Notes: generated from the letters alone by a model not told the origin. Shown: positions 1-9,213, counted from the stretch's first letter. The stretch is DNA of 64,000 nt from Heliomarina baculiformis (GCF_019966545.1 NZ_JAIMIC010000001.1:248001-312000), one strand, 5' to 3'. Translations and numbers: made by a program.

Positions 1-525
1 TGGACGCTGATCGACACCAACGAGCAGGCGGACGAGGTCGCCGAAAAGCTGACCGTCATCTTCAATTACGGAATGCGCCGCACCTCTATCTCGGGAGCTT
101 TGGACTATGCGGTCGAAGCCTTTGAATTGAACGAATTCTCGGGTCTGCGCCGGGTGATCGACATTTCCGGCGACGGGCCGAACAACCACGGTCTGCCTGT
201 GCTGGGCGCGCGCGACGCGGCGCTGGCCAAAGGGATCGTCATCAACGGTCTGCCACTGATGACGCGGGACGAATTCTCCTCACGCTGGGGCATTCCCGAT
301 CTCGACGCGTACTACCGCGAATGCGTGATCGGCGGGCCGGGCTCTTTCGTCGTGCCGGTGCTGAGCTGGGACCAGTTCGCCGAGGCCGTGCAGCGCAAGC
401 TGGTGCTGGAAATCGCCGGAAACGATGTGCCGGCGCAGCCCCGGATCATCCCGGCGAGCGGCTATGACTGCCTCGTGGGCGAAAAGCTCTGGCAGCGCAA
501 TCAGCGGGACTTTTCCTTGCCTTAA
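1..525 (+). CDS. DUF1194 family protein (C-terminal part, cut by window edge)
   Basis: The reading frame is open from base 1, so the true start lies outside the window; about 174 C-terminal residues are visible. The segment with [11 protein letters not shown] resembles the von Willebrand factor A-like fold of DUF1194 proteins, common in Rhodobacteraceae and often exported. The signal peptide, if present, would be upstream. Function is not established for the family. The gene ends 69 bases before the alanine racemase start and runs in the same direction. The family call rests on recalled similarity of this segment. Confidence 0.75.
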   Translation, partial: WTLIDTNEQADEVAEKLTVIFNYGMRRTSISGALDYAVEAFELNEFSGLRRVIDISGDGPNNHGLPVLGARDAALAKGIVINGLPLMTRDEFSSRWGIPDLDAYYRECVIGGPGSFVVPVLSWDQFAEAVQRKLVLEIAGNDVPAQPRIIPASGYDCLVGEKLWQRNQRDFSLP

Positions 526-593
526 GCAAACTGTCGCTGCCTCAACAGGTGTTTGTGCTTGACGCCCCCGCCCCCCGTGTCAAGAACGGCCCC

Positions 594-1628
594 ATGAGCA
601 CTGGACATCTTACGATCGATCTGGCCGCACTGGCCAGAAACTGGCAAACCCTCGACTCCAAAAGCCGCAGCGAAACCGGCGCTGTGGTCAAGGCCGATGG
701 CTATGGGCTTGGCGCGGGACGCGTCGCGCGGGCACTCGCCGAGGCGGGCGCACGTCGCTTTTTCGTGGCCGCCGCCGAAGAAGGCGCGGTGGTGCGGGCC
801 GCGCTTGGGTCCGGGCCGATGATTGGCGTGTTTTCCGGCCATATGGAAGGCGACACGGCGCTGATCCGCGATCATGACCTGACGCCGATGCTGAACTCGG
901 TCGATCAGATGCTGCGTCATGTCGAGGCGCTGCCTGGCCATCCCTTTGGCATCCAGCTTGACACGGGCATGAACCGGCTGGGCATGGAAGCCTCGGAATG
1001 GGCGGCGCTGCGCGAGATCGCCCTGTCGCAGAACCCGGTGCTGATCATGTCGCACCTTGCCTGCGCGGATGAGCCGGGCCATGCGATGAACGAGCGCCAG
1101 CTTGACACCTTTCTCGACATGACCAGCGGGCTGCGCGTGCCGCGCTCGCTTTCGGCGACCGGTGGCATCCTGCTGGGACCCGCCTATCATTTCGACCTGA
1201 CCCGTCCCGGTGTCGGTCTTTACGGTGGCCAGCCCTTTGCCGAGGCCGAACATGTGGTGACCCTCGACCTGCCCGTTATCCAGGTGCGCGACGTGGACCC
1301 GGATGAAACCGTCGGCTATGGCAATACATGGACGGCGAAACAGGCCACCCGTGTGGCGACGATTGCCGCGGGCTATGCGGATGGGCTGTTCCGGGTGATG
1401 GGCAACAGCGCCATCGTTTATTCCGGCGCCACCCCCTGCCCCGTGGTCGGACGCGTTTCGATGGATCTTATCACCGTCGATGTCTCCGCGCTTGAGGGCG
1501 ACCCGGACTACCTCACCATCCTCGGCCCGCATCAGGGTGTCGACGATCTGGCAGCCGCAGCCGGGACGATCGGCTACGAGGTGCTGACCAACCTTGGCGG
1601 GCGCTACAGCCGGAGCTTCGTGAAATGA
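594..1628 (+). CDS. alr: Alanine racemase
   Basis: Cytoplasmic PLP enzyme that interconverts L- and D-alanine for peptidoglycan synthesis. With the ATG at 594 it has 344 residues. The PLP lysine is K33 in [11 protein letters not shown], and the opposing catalytic tyrosine is Y261 in AGYADG. The C-terminal beta domain carries GRVSMD at 286-291. A GTG at 549 would add 15 residues that do not look like family sequence, so 594 is preferred. Its stop overlaps the mlaE start (ATGA), which suggests translational coupling between cell wall precursor synthesis and envelope lipid transport. Length is normal for the family (about 340-370). Confidence 0.95.
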   Translation: MSTGHLTIDLAALARNWQTLDSKSRSETGAVVKADGYGLGAGRVARALAEAGARRFFVAAAEEGAVVRAALGSGPMIGVFSGHMEGDTALIRDHDLTPMLNSVDQMLRHVEALPGHPFGIQLDTGMNRLGMEASEWAALREIALSQNPVLIMSHLACADEPGHAMNERQLDTFLDMTSGLRVPRSLSATGGILLGPAYHFDLTRPGVGLYGGQPFAEAEHVVTLDLPVIQVRDVDPDETVGYGNTWTAKQATRVATIAAGYADGLFRVMGNSAIVYSGATPCPVVGRVSMDLITVDVSALEGDPDYLTILGPHQGVDDLAAAAGTIGYEVLTNLGGRYSRSFVK

Positions 1629-2404
1629 GCGCCTTGCTGCACCCATTGGCCTTTATCGGGGCGCTCGTCCTTGGGATTTGCGGGACCATCGGCAAGGTCG
1701 CCATCTTCATGGCGCGCAGTTTCAGCCATATCCTGCGCCCACCCTTTTACCCAAAGGAACTGGGCGTGGCGCTGCTGAACATCGGCTGGCTGTCGCTGCC
1801 TGTGGTGGGCCTGACGGCGATTTTTACCGGCGGCGCGCTGGCTCTGCAGATCTATTCGGGCGGCTCGCGCTTCAGCGCCGAGGCAGTGGTTCCGCAGATC
1901 GTCGCCATCGGCATGGTGCGCGAACTCGGCCCCGTTCTGGTCGGGCTGATGATTGCCGCGCGTGTGACCTCCTCTATCGCGGCGGAAATCGCGACGATGA
2001 AAGTGACCGAGCAGATCGACGCGCTGGTGACACTTTCGACCAACCCGATGAAATACCTCGTGGTACCGCGCCTGCTGGCCGCGCTGATCACCGTGCCGAT
2101 GCTGGTCGGGATCGGCGATATCATCGGCATCGCGGGTGGTTATACGGTGGCGGTGCAGAACCTAGGGTTCAACCCCGCGACCTATCTCAAGAACACGGTC
2201 AATTTCCTTGAACCGCTCGACGTAATTTCGAGCCTCGTCAAAGGGGCCGCCTTTGGCGTGATCGCCGCGCTGATGGGATGCTACTACGGGATGAAGTCCG
2301 AACGCGGCGCGCAAGGCGTAGGCCAGGCCACCAAGAACAGCGTCGAAGCCGCCGCGATCCTGATCCTTGCCGCCAACTTCGTGCTGACGGGGATGTTTTT
2401 CTAG
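1625..2404 (+). CDS. mlaE: MlaE-family lipid ABC transporter permease
   Basis: Inner-membrane permease of the MlaE/YrbE family, which partners an MlaF-type ATPase and normally an MCE-domain (MlaD) protein to move phospholipids between the two membranes. The 259 residues show several long hydrophobic segments and the conserved block with [14 protein letters not shown] near residues 118-131. It starts inside the alr stop codon (4-base overlap), and mlaF starts 2 bases after its end. No MCE-domain, MlaB or MlaC gene follows, so those partners must be encoded elsewhere. The family call is firm; the exact substrate is inferred. Confidence 0.93.
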   Translation: MSALLHPLAFIGALVLGICGTIGKVAIFMARSFSHILRPPFYPKELGVALLNIGWLSLPVVGLTAIFTGGALALQIYSGGSRFSAEAVVPQIVAIGMVRELGPVLVGLMIAARVTSSIAAEIATMKVTEQIDALVTLSTNPMKYLVVPRLLAALITVPMLVGIGDIIGIAGGYTVAVQNLGFNPATYLKNTVNFLEPLDVISSLVKGAAFGVIAALMGCYYGMKSERGAQGVGQATKNSVEAAAILILAANFVLTGMFF

Positions 2405-2406
2405 CC

Positions 2407-3153
2407 ATGATCGAACTCGACAACCTTCAAAAGCGCTTTGGCGAGAACCGCGTGCTGCGCGGGCTGACACTGAACGTGGAACGCGGTACCTCGATGGTGA
2501 TCATCGGCGGCTCCGGCACCGGGAAATCGGTAGCGCTGAAATGTATCCTCGGGCTCGTGACCCCTGACAGCGGCACCATCAAGGTCGACGGGCAGGATGC
2601 CACCACCGGCGACAGGGACGCCTTCCTCGCCCGTTTCGGTATGCTGTTCCAGGGCGGTGCGCTGTTTGACTCGCTGCCGGTCTGGCAGAACGTGGCTTTT
2701 CGCCACCTGCGCGGCTCGCTCAAGAAACCGCAGGCCGAGGCGCGCGAGCTTGCCATAGAGAAACTGCGCCGCGTCGGGCTGAAACCGGAAACCGCCGATC
2801 AACTGCCCGCTGAACTTTCCGGCGGGATGCAGAAACGCGTCGGTCTGGCCCGGGCCATCGCCGCCGATCCCGAGATCATCTTTTTCGATGAACCGACCAC
2901 CGGGCTGGACCCGATCATGGCCGGGGTGATCAACGACCTGATCCGCGAGATCGTTGTGGAGATGGGTGCGACCGCGATGACCATCACCCATGACATGACC
3001 AGCGTGCGCGCCATCGCCGACAACGTGGCAATGCTGCATGAGGGTGTGATCAAATGGACCGGGCCGGTGTCGCAGATGGATGCCTCGGGCGATCCCTATC
3101 TCGACCAGTTCATCCATGGCCGCGCCGAAGGCCCGATTGCTGCCGTCCGCTAA
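2407..3153 (+). CDS. mlaF: MlaF-family ABC transporter ATP-binding protein
   Basis: ATPase partner of MlaE. From the ATG at 2407 the protein has 248 residues: Walker A GGSGTGKS at 34-41, signature LSGGM at 137-141 and Walker B IIFFDE at 157-162. The LSGGMQKRV signature is typical of the MlaF subgroup. In-frame sequence upstream of 2407 belongs to the mlaE coding region read in another frame and does not resemble the family. The gene is 2 bases downstream of mlaE and is probably co-transcribed with it. A pair of AT-rich hairpins follows directly after its stop. Confidence 0.94.
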   Translation: MIELDNLQKRFGENRVLRGLTLNVERGTSMVIIGGSGTGKSVALKCILGLVTPDSGTIKVDGQDATTGDRDAFLARFGMLFQGGALFDSLPVWQNVAFRHLRGSLKKPQAEARELAIEKLRRVGLKPETADQLPAELSGGMQKRVGLARAIAADPEIIFFDEPTTGLDPIMAGVINDLIREIVVEMGATAMTITHDMTSVRAIADNVAMLHEGVIKWTGPVSQMDASGDPYLDQFIHGRAEGPIAAVR

Positions 3154-3158
3154 GGTGG

Positions 3159-3201
3159 CAAGAAAATTCAATTTTCTTGAGAAATTTCTATTCAGAAATT
3201 T
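3159..3201. repeat. Two adjacent AT-rich inverted repeats after mlaF
   Basis: Two perfect hairpins lie within 43 bases: a 10-bp stem at 3159-3168 and 3170-3179 with a one-base loop, and an 8-bp stem at 3182-3189 and 3194-3201 with loop ATTC. The block is strikingly AT-rich in a GC-rich genome. It could end the alr-mlaEF transcript, although there is no clear uridine run, or be a copy of a small palindromic repeat family. Confidence 0.6.
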
Positions 3202-3275
3202 ATCCCGCCCCGCGCGGACTTGCGCTTGACCGGCGCCCTCAATACCAAGGGTCAACCGCTCCCTGAAAGCCGATC

Positions 3276-3731
3276 ATGCTTCTCCGCCTCGCCAACCTGA
3301 CGCTGCTGGTCCTGTTCCCCCTCGCGTGGTTTGCGCCCTTGATGCGGGCAGGCATCGCGCTGCCGCTTTTCGGCCTGTCGGAAATCAGCGTGATCTCGGG
3401 GCTGCAATCGCTCTGGCGCAGCGACGTGATCCTCGCCCTGCTCGTCACCTTCCTCGCGATCTTCGCCCCTTATATGAAAACCATCGGTCTCGCCCTGATC
3501 CATTTCGGCATGCTGCGGCGGCGCGTACTCCCAGTGCTCGAAGCCTTGGGCAAACTCGCTATGGCTGATGTCTTCCTGATCGCACTCTACGTGGTCATCG
3601 CCAAGGGCATCGGGCTGGCGCGGATTGAAATCGCCTGGGGGCTCTATCTTTTCACGGCCTGCGTGCTCGCCTCTCTGGCGATCAGCCATTTGACGGCCAA
3701 ACGAACAGGCGGCACAAGACAGCATGGCTAA
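3276..3731 (+). CDS. PqiA/LetA-like single-domain membrane protein
   Basis: A 151-residue inner-membrane protein with about four hydrophobic segments, resembling one half of PqiA/LetA (paraquat-inducible protein A). In gammaproteobacteria these proteins have two such domains plus zinc-ribbon cysteines and work with MCE proteins PqiB/LetB. Here there is one domain, and the N-terminal part shows no zinc-ribbon cysteine pairs. It sits directly downstream of mlaEF, another MCE-linked lipid transport module, which supports a role in envelope lipid handling (inference). Its last 8 bases overlap the radA start. Confidence 0.75.
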   Translation: MLLRLANLTLLVLFPLAWFAPLMRAGIALPLFGLSEISVISGLQSLWRSDVILALLVTFLAIFAPYMKTIGLALIHFGMLRRRVLPVLEALGKLAMADVFLIALYVVIAKGIGLARIEIAWGLYLFTACVLASLAISHLTAKRTGGTRQHG

Positions 3732-5088
3732 ATCCAAGACCTTCATCTGTTCCGCCTGCGGCGCCACCTCGACCAAATGGTCAGGCCGGTGTGAAGCCTG
3801 CGGCGAATGGAACACCATTCACGAGGAAACCCCGCTTTCGGCCGGTCCCGCCTCGAAATCGCTCGGCGCAAAACGCGGCAGTTCCATCCCGCTCACCTCG
3901 CTCGCAACCGAGGAAACACCGCCCCCGCGCACCCATTCCGGCATCGAGGAGCTCGACCGCGTGCTGGGCGGCGGTCTCGTCCCCGCCTCGGCCATTCTCG
4001 TCGGCGGCGACCCCGGCATCGGCAAATCCACCCTGCTTTTACAGGCCGCTGCGCGCTTCGCTCAAAGCGGGTTGAAGACGCTCTATATCTCGGGCGAAGA
4101 AGCCTCGGCACAGGTGCGCATGCGCGCCCAGCGCCTCGGCCTTGCGCAGGCGCCGGTGCAGCTTGGCGCCGAAACCAACCTGCGCGACATCCTGACCACG
4201 CTCGAAGCCGAACGCCCCCAGCTTGCGATCATCGATTCAATCCAGACCATGTGGGCCGACAATGTCGAAAGTGCCCCCGGCTCGGTCAGCCAGGTCCGCG
4301 CCGCCGCCCATGAACTCACCGCCTTTGCAAAACGGCGCGGCACCTCCGTCATCCTCGTCGGCCATGTCACCAAGGAAGGCCAGATTGCCGGCCCCCGCGT
4401 CGTTGAACACATGGTCGACACGGTGCTTTACTTCGAAGGCGAACGCGGCCACCAGTTCCGCATCCTGCGCGCGGTCAAGAACCGTTTCGGCCCCGCCGAT
4501 GAAATCGGCGTCTTCGAGATGACCGGCGGCGGCCTTGCCGAAGTCACCAACCCCTCCGCCCTCTTCCTCTCCGAACGGGGCGAACCCAGCCCCGGCTCCG
4601 TCGTCTTCGCCGGCATCGAAGGCACCCGGCCCGTCCTGGTCGAAGTCCAGGCGCTCGTCGCCCCCTCGCCCCATTCGCAGGCCCGACGCACCGTGGTCGG
4701 CTGGGATGGCGGGCGGCTCGCGATGATCCTCGCCGTGCTCGAAGCGCGCTGCGGCATCCCCTTCGCCGGGCTCGACGTCTATCTCAACATCGCGGGCGGC
4801 CTGAAAATCTCCGAACCCGCCGCCGATCTCGCCGTCGCCGCCGCGCTGCTCTCGGCGCGCGAAGATGCCGCGCTTCCGGCGGAAACCGTCGTTTTCGGCG
4901 AAATAAGCCTCTCCGGCGCCCTCCGCCCGGCTCCGCAAACCGAAAACAGGTTGAAAGAGGCGCAAAAACTTGGTTTTACCGCCGCGATTGCGCCTGCGGG
5001 TGGCAAATCCGTTACAGATGGCGGTCTGTCGCTGACCCGCGCCACGGATTTGACAGGTTTTGTTGGCGAAGTATTCGGGGCCGGGTAA
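3724..5088 (+). CDS. radA: DNA repair protein RadA
   Basis: RecA-like ATPase that helps process recombination intermediates by promoting branch migration. Domain order is canonical over 454 residues: a four-cysteine zinc finger (C9, C12, C23, C26), Walker A GGDPGIGKS at 94-102, the RadA-specific KNRFG motif at 252-256, and a C-terminal Lon-protease-like domain. The start overlaps the PqiA-like gene by 8 bases. The length matches E. coli RadA (about 460). All key residues are present. Confidence 0.97.
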   Translation: MAKSKTFICSACGATSTKWSGRCEACGEWNTIHEETPLSAGPASKSLGAKRGSSIPLTSLATEETPPPRTHSGIEELDRVLGGGLVPASAILVGGDPGIGKSTLLLQAAARFAQSGLKTLYISGEEASAQVRMRAQRLGLAQAPVQLGAETNLRDILTTLEAERPQLAIIDSIQTMWADNVESAPGSVSQVRAAAHELTAFAKRRGTSVILVGHVTKEGQIAGPRVVEHMVDTVLYFEGERGHQFRILRAVKNRFGPADEIGVFEMTGGGLAEVTNPSALFLSERGEPSPGSVVFAGIEGTRPVLVEVQALVAPSPHSQARRTVVGWDGGRLAMILAVLEARCGIPFAGLDVYLNIAGGLKISEPAADLAVAAALLSAREDAALPAETVVFGEISLSGALRPAPQTENRLKEAQKLGFTAAIAPAGGKSVTDGGLSLTRATDLTGFVGEVFGAG

Positions 5089-5128
5089 AAGCCCCCCATA
5101 GACGATTACAAAAAGGCGAAGGCAGCTT

Positions 5129-5734
5129 ATGGAAGGTTTCACCATCATCGACGGGGTGGTCGCGCTGATCATCGTTCTCTCTGCGCTCTTGGCCTATTCC
5201 CGCGGCCTGGTACGCGAAGCGATGGCGATTCTCGGCTGGGTCGCCGCAGGCGTCCTCGCCTTCCTCTTCGCCCCGGCGGTCGAGCCCCTGATCCGCGAAC
5301 TCCCGGTCGTCGGCGAATTCCTCGCCGACAGCTGCGAACTTTCGGTCATCGGTGCCTTCGCAGTGGTCTTTACCATCGCCCTGATCATCGTCTCCTTCTT
5401 CACCCCGCTCTTTTCCACGCTTGTCCGCCGCTCGGCGCTCGGCGGTCTCGACCAGGGCTTCGGCTTCCTCTTCGGCGTGGCGCGCGGCATCCTCCTCGTC
5501 ACCATCGCCTTCTTCGTCTACCAGTCCGTCATGACCACCGAAACGGTCCCGATGGTCGACAACAGCCGCTCGGCGCAGGTCTTCACCCGCCTCACCACCC
5601 AGATCGAGGAAAGAAACCCCGAACAGGCGCTCGGCTGGATCACCCAGCAATATGAATCGCTGGTCGGCAAATGCGCCGCTCCCTCCACGCCGGTCGACAC
5701 AACGCCGCCCGCAACCGATACCCCCAGCGAATAA
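5129..5734 (+). CDS. cvpA: CvpA family membrane protein
   Basis: A 201-residue inner-membrane protein of the CvpA (colicin V production) family, with four hydrophobic segments in the first 165 residues and a Pro/Thr-rich hydrophilic tail. In many proteobacteria cvpA lies just before purF, as here. The family is associated with envelope homeostasis but has no settled biochemical role. An AAGGCAG ribosome-binding site precedes the ATG. A G/C-tract intergenic repeat follows, separating it from purF. Confidence 0.92.
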   Translation: MEGFTIIDGVVALIIVLSALLAYSRGLVREAMAILGWVAAGVLAFLFAPAVEPLIRELPVVGEFLADSCELSVIGAFAVVFTIALIIVSFFTPLFSTLVRRSALGGLDQGFGFLFGVARGILLVTIAFFVYQSVMTTETVPMVDNSRSAQVFTRLTTQIEERNPEQALGWITQQYESLVGKCAAPSTPVDTTPPATDTPSE

Positions 5735-5770
5735 CCCCACGGTCACCCCGAACGCCACAACATCAAACGC

Positions 5771-5830
5771 CCCCTTTTCCTCTTGCCGGAAATACTCTCG
5801 GGGGGCCCGGGGGGCAGACAGCCCCCCGCC
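5771..5830 (+). repeat. Dispersed G/C-tract intergenic repeat, copy A
   Basis: The block begins CCTTTTCCTCTTGC, then AAATACTCTC, then two six-base G tracts and a matching C tract (5800-5827) that can fold back on each other. A near-identical copy lies inverted at 53190-53254, and related elements lie at 16831-16885 and 27175-27245. It fills the gap between cvpA and purF and may act as a transcription end or as a mobile palindromic element. Confidence 0.75.
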
Positions 5831-6010
5831 TCGCCCAAGCAGCGCAAGGCCCGCGGAACCGCCCTGCCCTGGCGCCAAATCCTCGCCAACCGAACCGCAA
5901 AGCCCCGCCCGTTCCCCTAAAGGGCACAGCGACCTGGCAAAATCTTCACGATTGCCTTCTGCAGTGCGGCAATTTGTGATCCTTTGATGACAGCGGCGGA
6001 AAGAGTGACT

Positions 6011-7522
6011 ATGTGGGGGGTAAACAAGCCACCGGATTCGGAGCTGCCCTTGTCCCAGCCGCATATGCCCCCCGCCCACCCCTTTGATGATGACAAGCTC
6101 AGGGAAGAATGCGGGATTTTCGGCGTCATTGGTGTCAACGACGCCGCCAATTTCGTCGCCCTCGGTCTCCATGCCCTGCAACACCGCGGTCAGGAAGCCG
6201 GCGGTATCGTTGTCCACCATCCCGAACACGGGTTCAATTCGGCCCGCCGCTTCGGCTATGTCCGTGACAATTTCACCTCGGCCAGCGTGATGGAAACCCT
6301 GCCCGGTCCGATCGGGATCGGCCACGTGCGCTATTCCACCGCCGGCAACAAGGGCAATACCGCCATCCGCGACGTGCAGCCCTTCTTTGGTGAATTCTCC
6401 ATGGGCGGCGCCGCGATTGCCCATAACGGCAATATCACCAATGCCAACACGCTCCGGCGCGAGCTGATCGAGCGCGGCTCGATCTTCCAGTCCTCTTCGG
6501 ACAGCGAATGTATCATCCACCTGATGGCACGCTCGATGGGCCGCTCGATCCCCGACCGCATGGAAGAAGCGCTGCGCAAGGTCGAAGGCGCCTTCTCGGT
6601 TGTCGCGATGACCCGCACCAAATTGATCGGCGTGCGCGATCCGCTGGGCGTGCGCCCGCTGGTTCTTGGCAAGCTCGGCGATGGCTGGGTGCTCAGCTCG
6701 GAAACCTGCGCGCTCGACATTATCGGCGCCGAATTCCTGCGCGAAATCGAACCGGGCGAGATGGTCGTGATCAGCGAACAGGAAGGGGTGCAAAGCCATT
6801 TCCCCTTCCGCCCCCGCAAATCACGTTTCTGCATCTTCGAACATGTCTATTTCTCGCGCCCCGACAGCATTCTTGGCGGCCGTTCCGTCTATGAAACGCG
6901 CGAGGCGATCGGCCGCGAGCTGGCCAAGGAAGCGCCGGTCGATGCCGATCTGGTCTGCCCCGTCCCCGACAGCGGCACCCCGGCGGCCATCGGCTATAGC
7001 CTGCAATCGGGCATTCCTTATGCGATGGGCATCATCCGCAACCAGTACATGGGGCGGACCTTCATCGAACCCTCCGAGCAGATCCGCAACATGGGCGTCC
7101 GGCTCAAGCTGAACGTGAACCGCGCCCTGATCCGCGGCAAACGCGTGATCCTCGTGGATGACTCGGTGGTGCGCGGCACGACCTCGCGCAAGATCAAGGA
7201 GATGATCCTTGATGCGGGCGCGAAAGAGGTGCACTTCCGCATCGCCTCCCCGCCCACGGCCTGGCCCTGTTTCTACGGTGTGGATACGCCGCAGCGCGAA
7301 AAGCTCCTTGCCGCCACCATGAGCGAAGAGGAAATGCGCGAGCACCTTCAGGTCGACAGCCTCTCCTTCATCTCGCTCGACGGTCTCTACCGTGCGGTCG
7401 GCGAGGCCAATGGCCGCGACCCGAAACAGCCCCAGTATTGCGACGCCTGCTTCTCGGGCGAATACCCGGTTCGTCCGGCGGACATGCTGGAACAGGGTTT
7501 CCAGATGAAAGCGGCCGAGTAA
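6011..7522 (+). CDS. purF: Amidophosphoribosyltransferase
   Basis: First committed enzyme of de novo purine synthesis, converting PRPP and glutamine to phosphoribosylamine. It combines an N-terminal Ntn-type glutaminase, with nucleophile C34 in REECGIFGV after a short propeptide, and a phosphoribosyltransferase domain with the PRPP motif ILVDDSVVRGTT. The start at 6011 is chosen for the GGAAAGAG ribosome-binding site just upstream; 5987 and 6065 are alternatives, and 6065 would leave a shorter propeptide. It has 503 residues, normal for the family. Only the 5' end is uncertain. Confidence 0.96.
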   Translation: MWGVNKPPDSELPLSQPHMPPAHPFDDDKLREECGIFGVIGVNDAANFVALGLHALQHRGQEAGGIVVHHPEHGFNSARRFGYVRDNFTSASVMETLPGPIGIGHVRYSTAGNKGNTAIRDVQPFFGEFSMGGAAIAHNGNITNANTLRRELIERGSIFQSSSDSECIIHLMARSMGRSIPDRMEEALRKVEGAFSVVAMTRTKLIGVRDPLGVRPLVLGKLGDGWVLSSETCALDIIGAEFLREIEPGEMVVISEQEGVQSHFPFRPRKSRFCIFEHVYFSRPDSILGGRSVYETREAIGRELAKEAPVDADLVCPVPDSGTPAAIGYSLQSGIPYAMGIIRNQYMGRTFIEPSEQIRNMGVRLKLNVNRALIRGKRVILVDDSVVRGTTSRKIKEMILDAGAKEVHFRIASPPTAWPCFYGVDTPQREKLLAATMSEEEMREHLQVDSLSFISLDGLYRAVGEANGRDPKQPQYCDACFSGEYPVRPADMLEQGFQMKAAE

Positions 7523-7662
7523 CCGGCTTTAGAAGCGCCCGGTGCCGTGATATTGGCGGTGCCGGTAACTCTGCCTACGCCGAGCAAGTAGCGCTCCCGC
7601 GCCCTGCGCAGGCAACAACACCGCGCGGTACATGACGATCCTACCTCAGAGGAAACCAACCG

Positions 7663-7917
7663 TCAGGTCTTTATGTCGTCTTCCTCTTTCTCGGCATTGC
7701 GCTCATTGTAGTCGCTGGGATCAAACTCTTCGATATCATAGGCCTCTTCGTCTTCCGCAATCCCGGTCACATGTGTCGTGCCGGTCTCTTCGTCAAAAAC
7801 AAGGCCGTAATTCGCGCGGCCATCGGACTTGTAGCGCCGAAACTCGTGGATCCCGGCATAGACAAAGGCCGCGGCGAATGGCGTGATGATAAGGGCGGCG
7901 ATTGTTTGAGCTTCCAT
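7663..7917 (-). CDS. Small single-pass membrane protein, unknown function
   Basis: An 84-residue protein, one hydrophobic N-terminal helix (about residues 5-24) followed by a soluble acidic tail. An AAGGAG ribosome-binding site supports the ATG at 7917. I believe similar small proteins recur in Rhodobacteraceae, but I cannot name a domain. It is convergent with purF, with about 140 bases of apparently empty sequence between them. Function is unknown. Confidence 0.75.
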   Translation of the reverse strand: MEAQTIAALIITPFAAAFVYAGIHEFRRYKSDGRANYGLVFDEETGTTHVTGIAEDEEAYDIEEFDPSDYNERNAEKEEDDIKT

Positions 7918-8041
7918 GGAAGTCTCCTTCTGCCTGTTCGGTCGACGTCTCTCGGGGCACCGTATCTCCGGGCTCATGCGGGCCAGTCCCATCCTGCGTC
8001 GCTGTGTATAAGGGTAAAAGCTGGCTCATACCTCTGATTTG

Positions 8042-8281
8042 TCAAACCGCCCCTCGATTCCAGCGGCCAAGTCCAATGCGATCAAGTGAAAAAGGGCTTG
8101 CATGATCAGAGCGGCGGAGGCTTGCGGATAAATGATGTCGGAGGTGGCGAAAGTATTCGGTCGGTCCCTCGTAGCCTTCCCAGCGGGTCGCAAGTATGGC
8201 GACGTCGCCAGCAGGCACTATGACACCATCTGGAATGACTTCTAAATATCTGGTCAGCAACTGGCTCCGTAGTCTTCCCAT
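8042..8281 (-). CDS. Doubtful short reading frame overlapping the next gene
   Basis: A 79-codon frame starting at an ATG inside the last 28 bases of the membrane-protein gene at 8254-8790, in another frame. Its composition is plausible for protein, but there is no ribosome-binding site and no recognised domain. It could be a translationally coupled small gene, the displaced C-terminus of the upstream gene after a frameshift, or chance. Apart from it, the stretch 7918-8253 holds nothing I can identify. Confidence 0.2.
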   Translation of the reverse strand: MGRLRSQLLTRYLEVIPDGVIVPAGDVAILATRWEGYEGPTEYFRHLRHHLSASLRRSDHASPFSLDRIGLGRWNRGAV

Positions 8282-8790
8282 TCAACGAATCTCGTCTCAC
8301 CAAAAGACCAAATGAACAGTTTTCCGTCTTTGGAGGCAGTTGCGTGCGGTGTGTAAAACATCCGCTCATCCGAATGAAGCGCCAGACCGGCCTTTCGTGC
8401 GCGCAAGGCGATAAACTGTCGGGGTTCGATACATTGCAGGCCCTGTTTCTCTGCATCCTGTGCCATGGCCCATCTCCAACTTATCTCGGCGCTCACAGCG
8501 ACAACCAAATAGGTGGAGAAGCACGAGAGTAATGCGAACATAATGGCGGACCAAATCGTATGTTTACGCAGGACCGTAAAGAGCAAGAAGCCAAGATAGG
8601 TCATTATCCCGAGCCAGGCCGGAATCGCTAAGGCTTCGTATTTTTCAGCTTCTGTGACAATTAGAAACGGGACTGCCAAAAGCCCTACGGCAAGGGTGAA
8701 AACGACGAACAGCAAGCTTATGGGAAATGCGAACAAGGCAACGATGCATAGAGTGAGGTAGTTCAAAAGAACCGGAATCGTATTTCCCAA
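8254..8790 (-). CDS. Hypothetical membrane protein
   Basis: A 178-residue protein with four hydrophobic segments in residues 1-110 and a soluble C-terminal part containing a cysteine (QCIEPRQF). No family recognised. Base composition is visibly lower in GC than its neighbours, and codon use departs from the local pattern, which suggests recent acquisition or relaxed selection. It sits in the only gene-poor patch of the window with no operon partner apart from the doubtful frame at its 3' end. Confidence 0.6.
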   Translation of the reverse strand: MGNTIPVLLNYLTLCIVALFAFPISLLFVVFTLAVGLLAVPFLIVTEAEKYEALAIPAWLGIMTYLGFLLFTVLRKHTIWSAIMFALLSCFSTYLVVAVSAEISWRWAMAQDAEKQGLQCIEPRQFIALRARKAGLALHSDERMFYTPHATASKDGKLFIWSFGETRFVEWEDYGASC

Positions 8791-9213
8791 GGATGACGTC
8801 CTTTTCGAAACGTAAAGCCGAACCGGAAGCTCATTGGCGGTAGTAGGATCGCAGTCATGCAGCTATCACTTTCTTGCAATTGCCAGACAACATTCTTAGC
8901 CTTCGCCGGAAGCAAAATGATTTGCGTGGCACAAAAGTCCCGTATTCCAGGCCGGCTTCAATAGAGTTACCTTCAAAGCAATCGCAGCGATCCGCGCCCA
9001 GTCGACGACCGGCCAACTGTGGACCAGAAAAGGAAGCAAGCATTGTTCTTTCCTCGAGCGCAGCCCCAAGACCCAAGCCGCCGGCCGGTGCAGGAGATCC
9101 CCCATAAGCAAGCTTCAGCCGAGCGGGCCGGGATGACGCGGCTACCCCCTTTAACCCGGAGTTAATCTTTGGGAAGAGGAGCGCGCAAACATCACTCTCC
9201 CCCATAGGTTTCC
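8791..9213. other. Gene-poor stretch, possibly decayed coding DNA
   Basis: About 420 bases with no convincing gene. Two overlapping minus-strand frames (8855-9226 and 8896-9111) are open but lack ribosome-binding sites and recognisable domains, and their sequences look like out-of-frame translations. The stretch may be decayed coding sequence, or the upstream region of the small gene at 9214. I see no RNA gene or hairpin of note. Confidence 0.4.

Noticed and set aside
5012-6799. Minus-strand open frame of 595 codons across radA, cvpA and purF
   Set aside because: Overlaps three real genes; no motifs, no ribosome-binding site.
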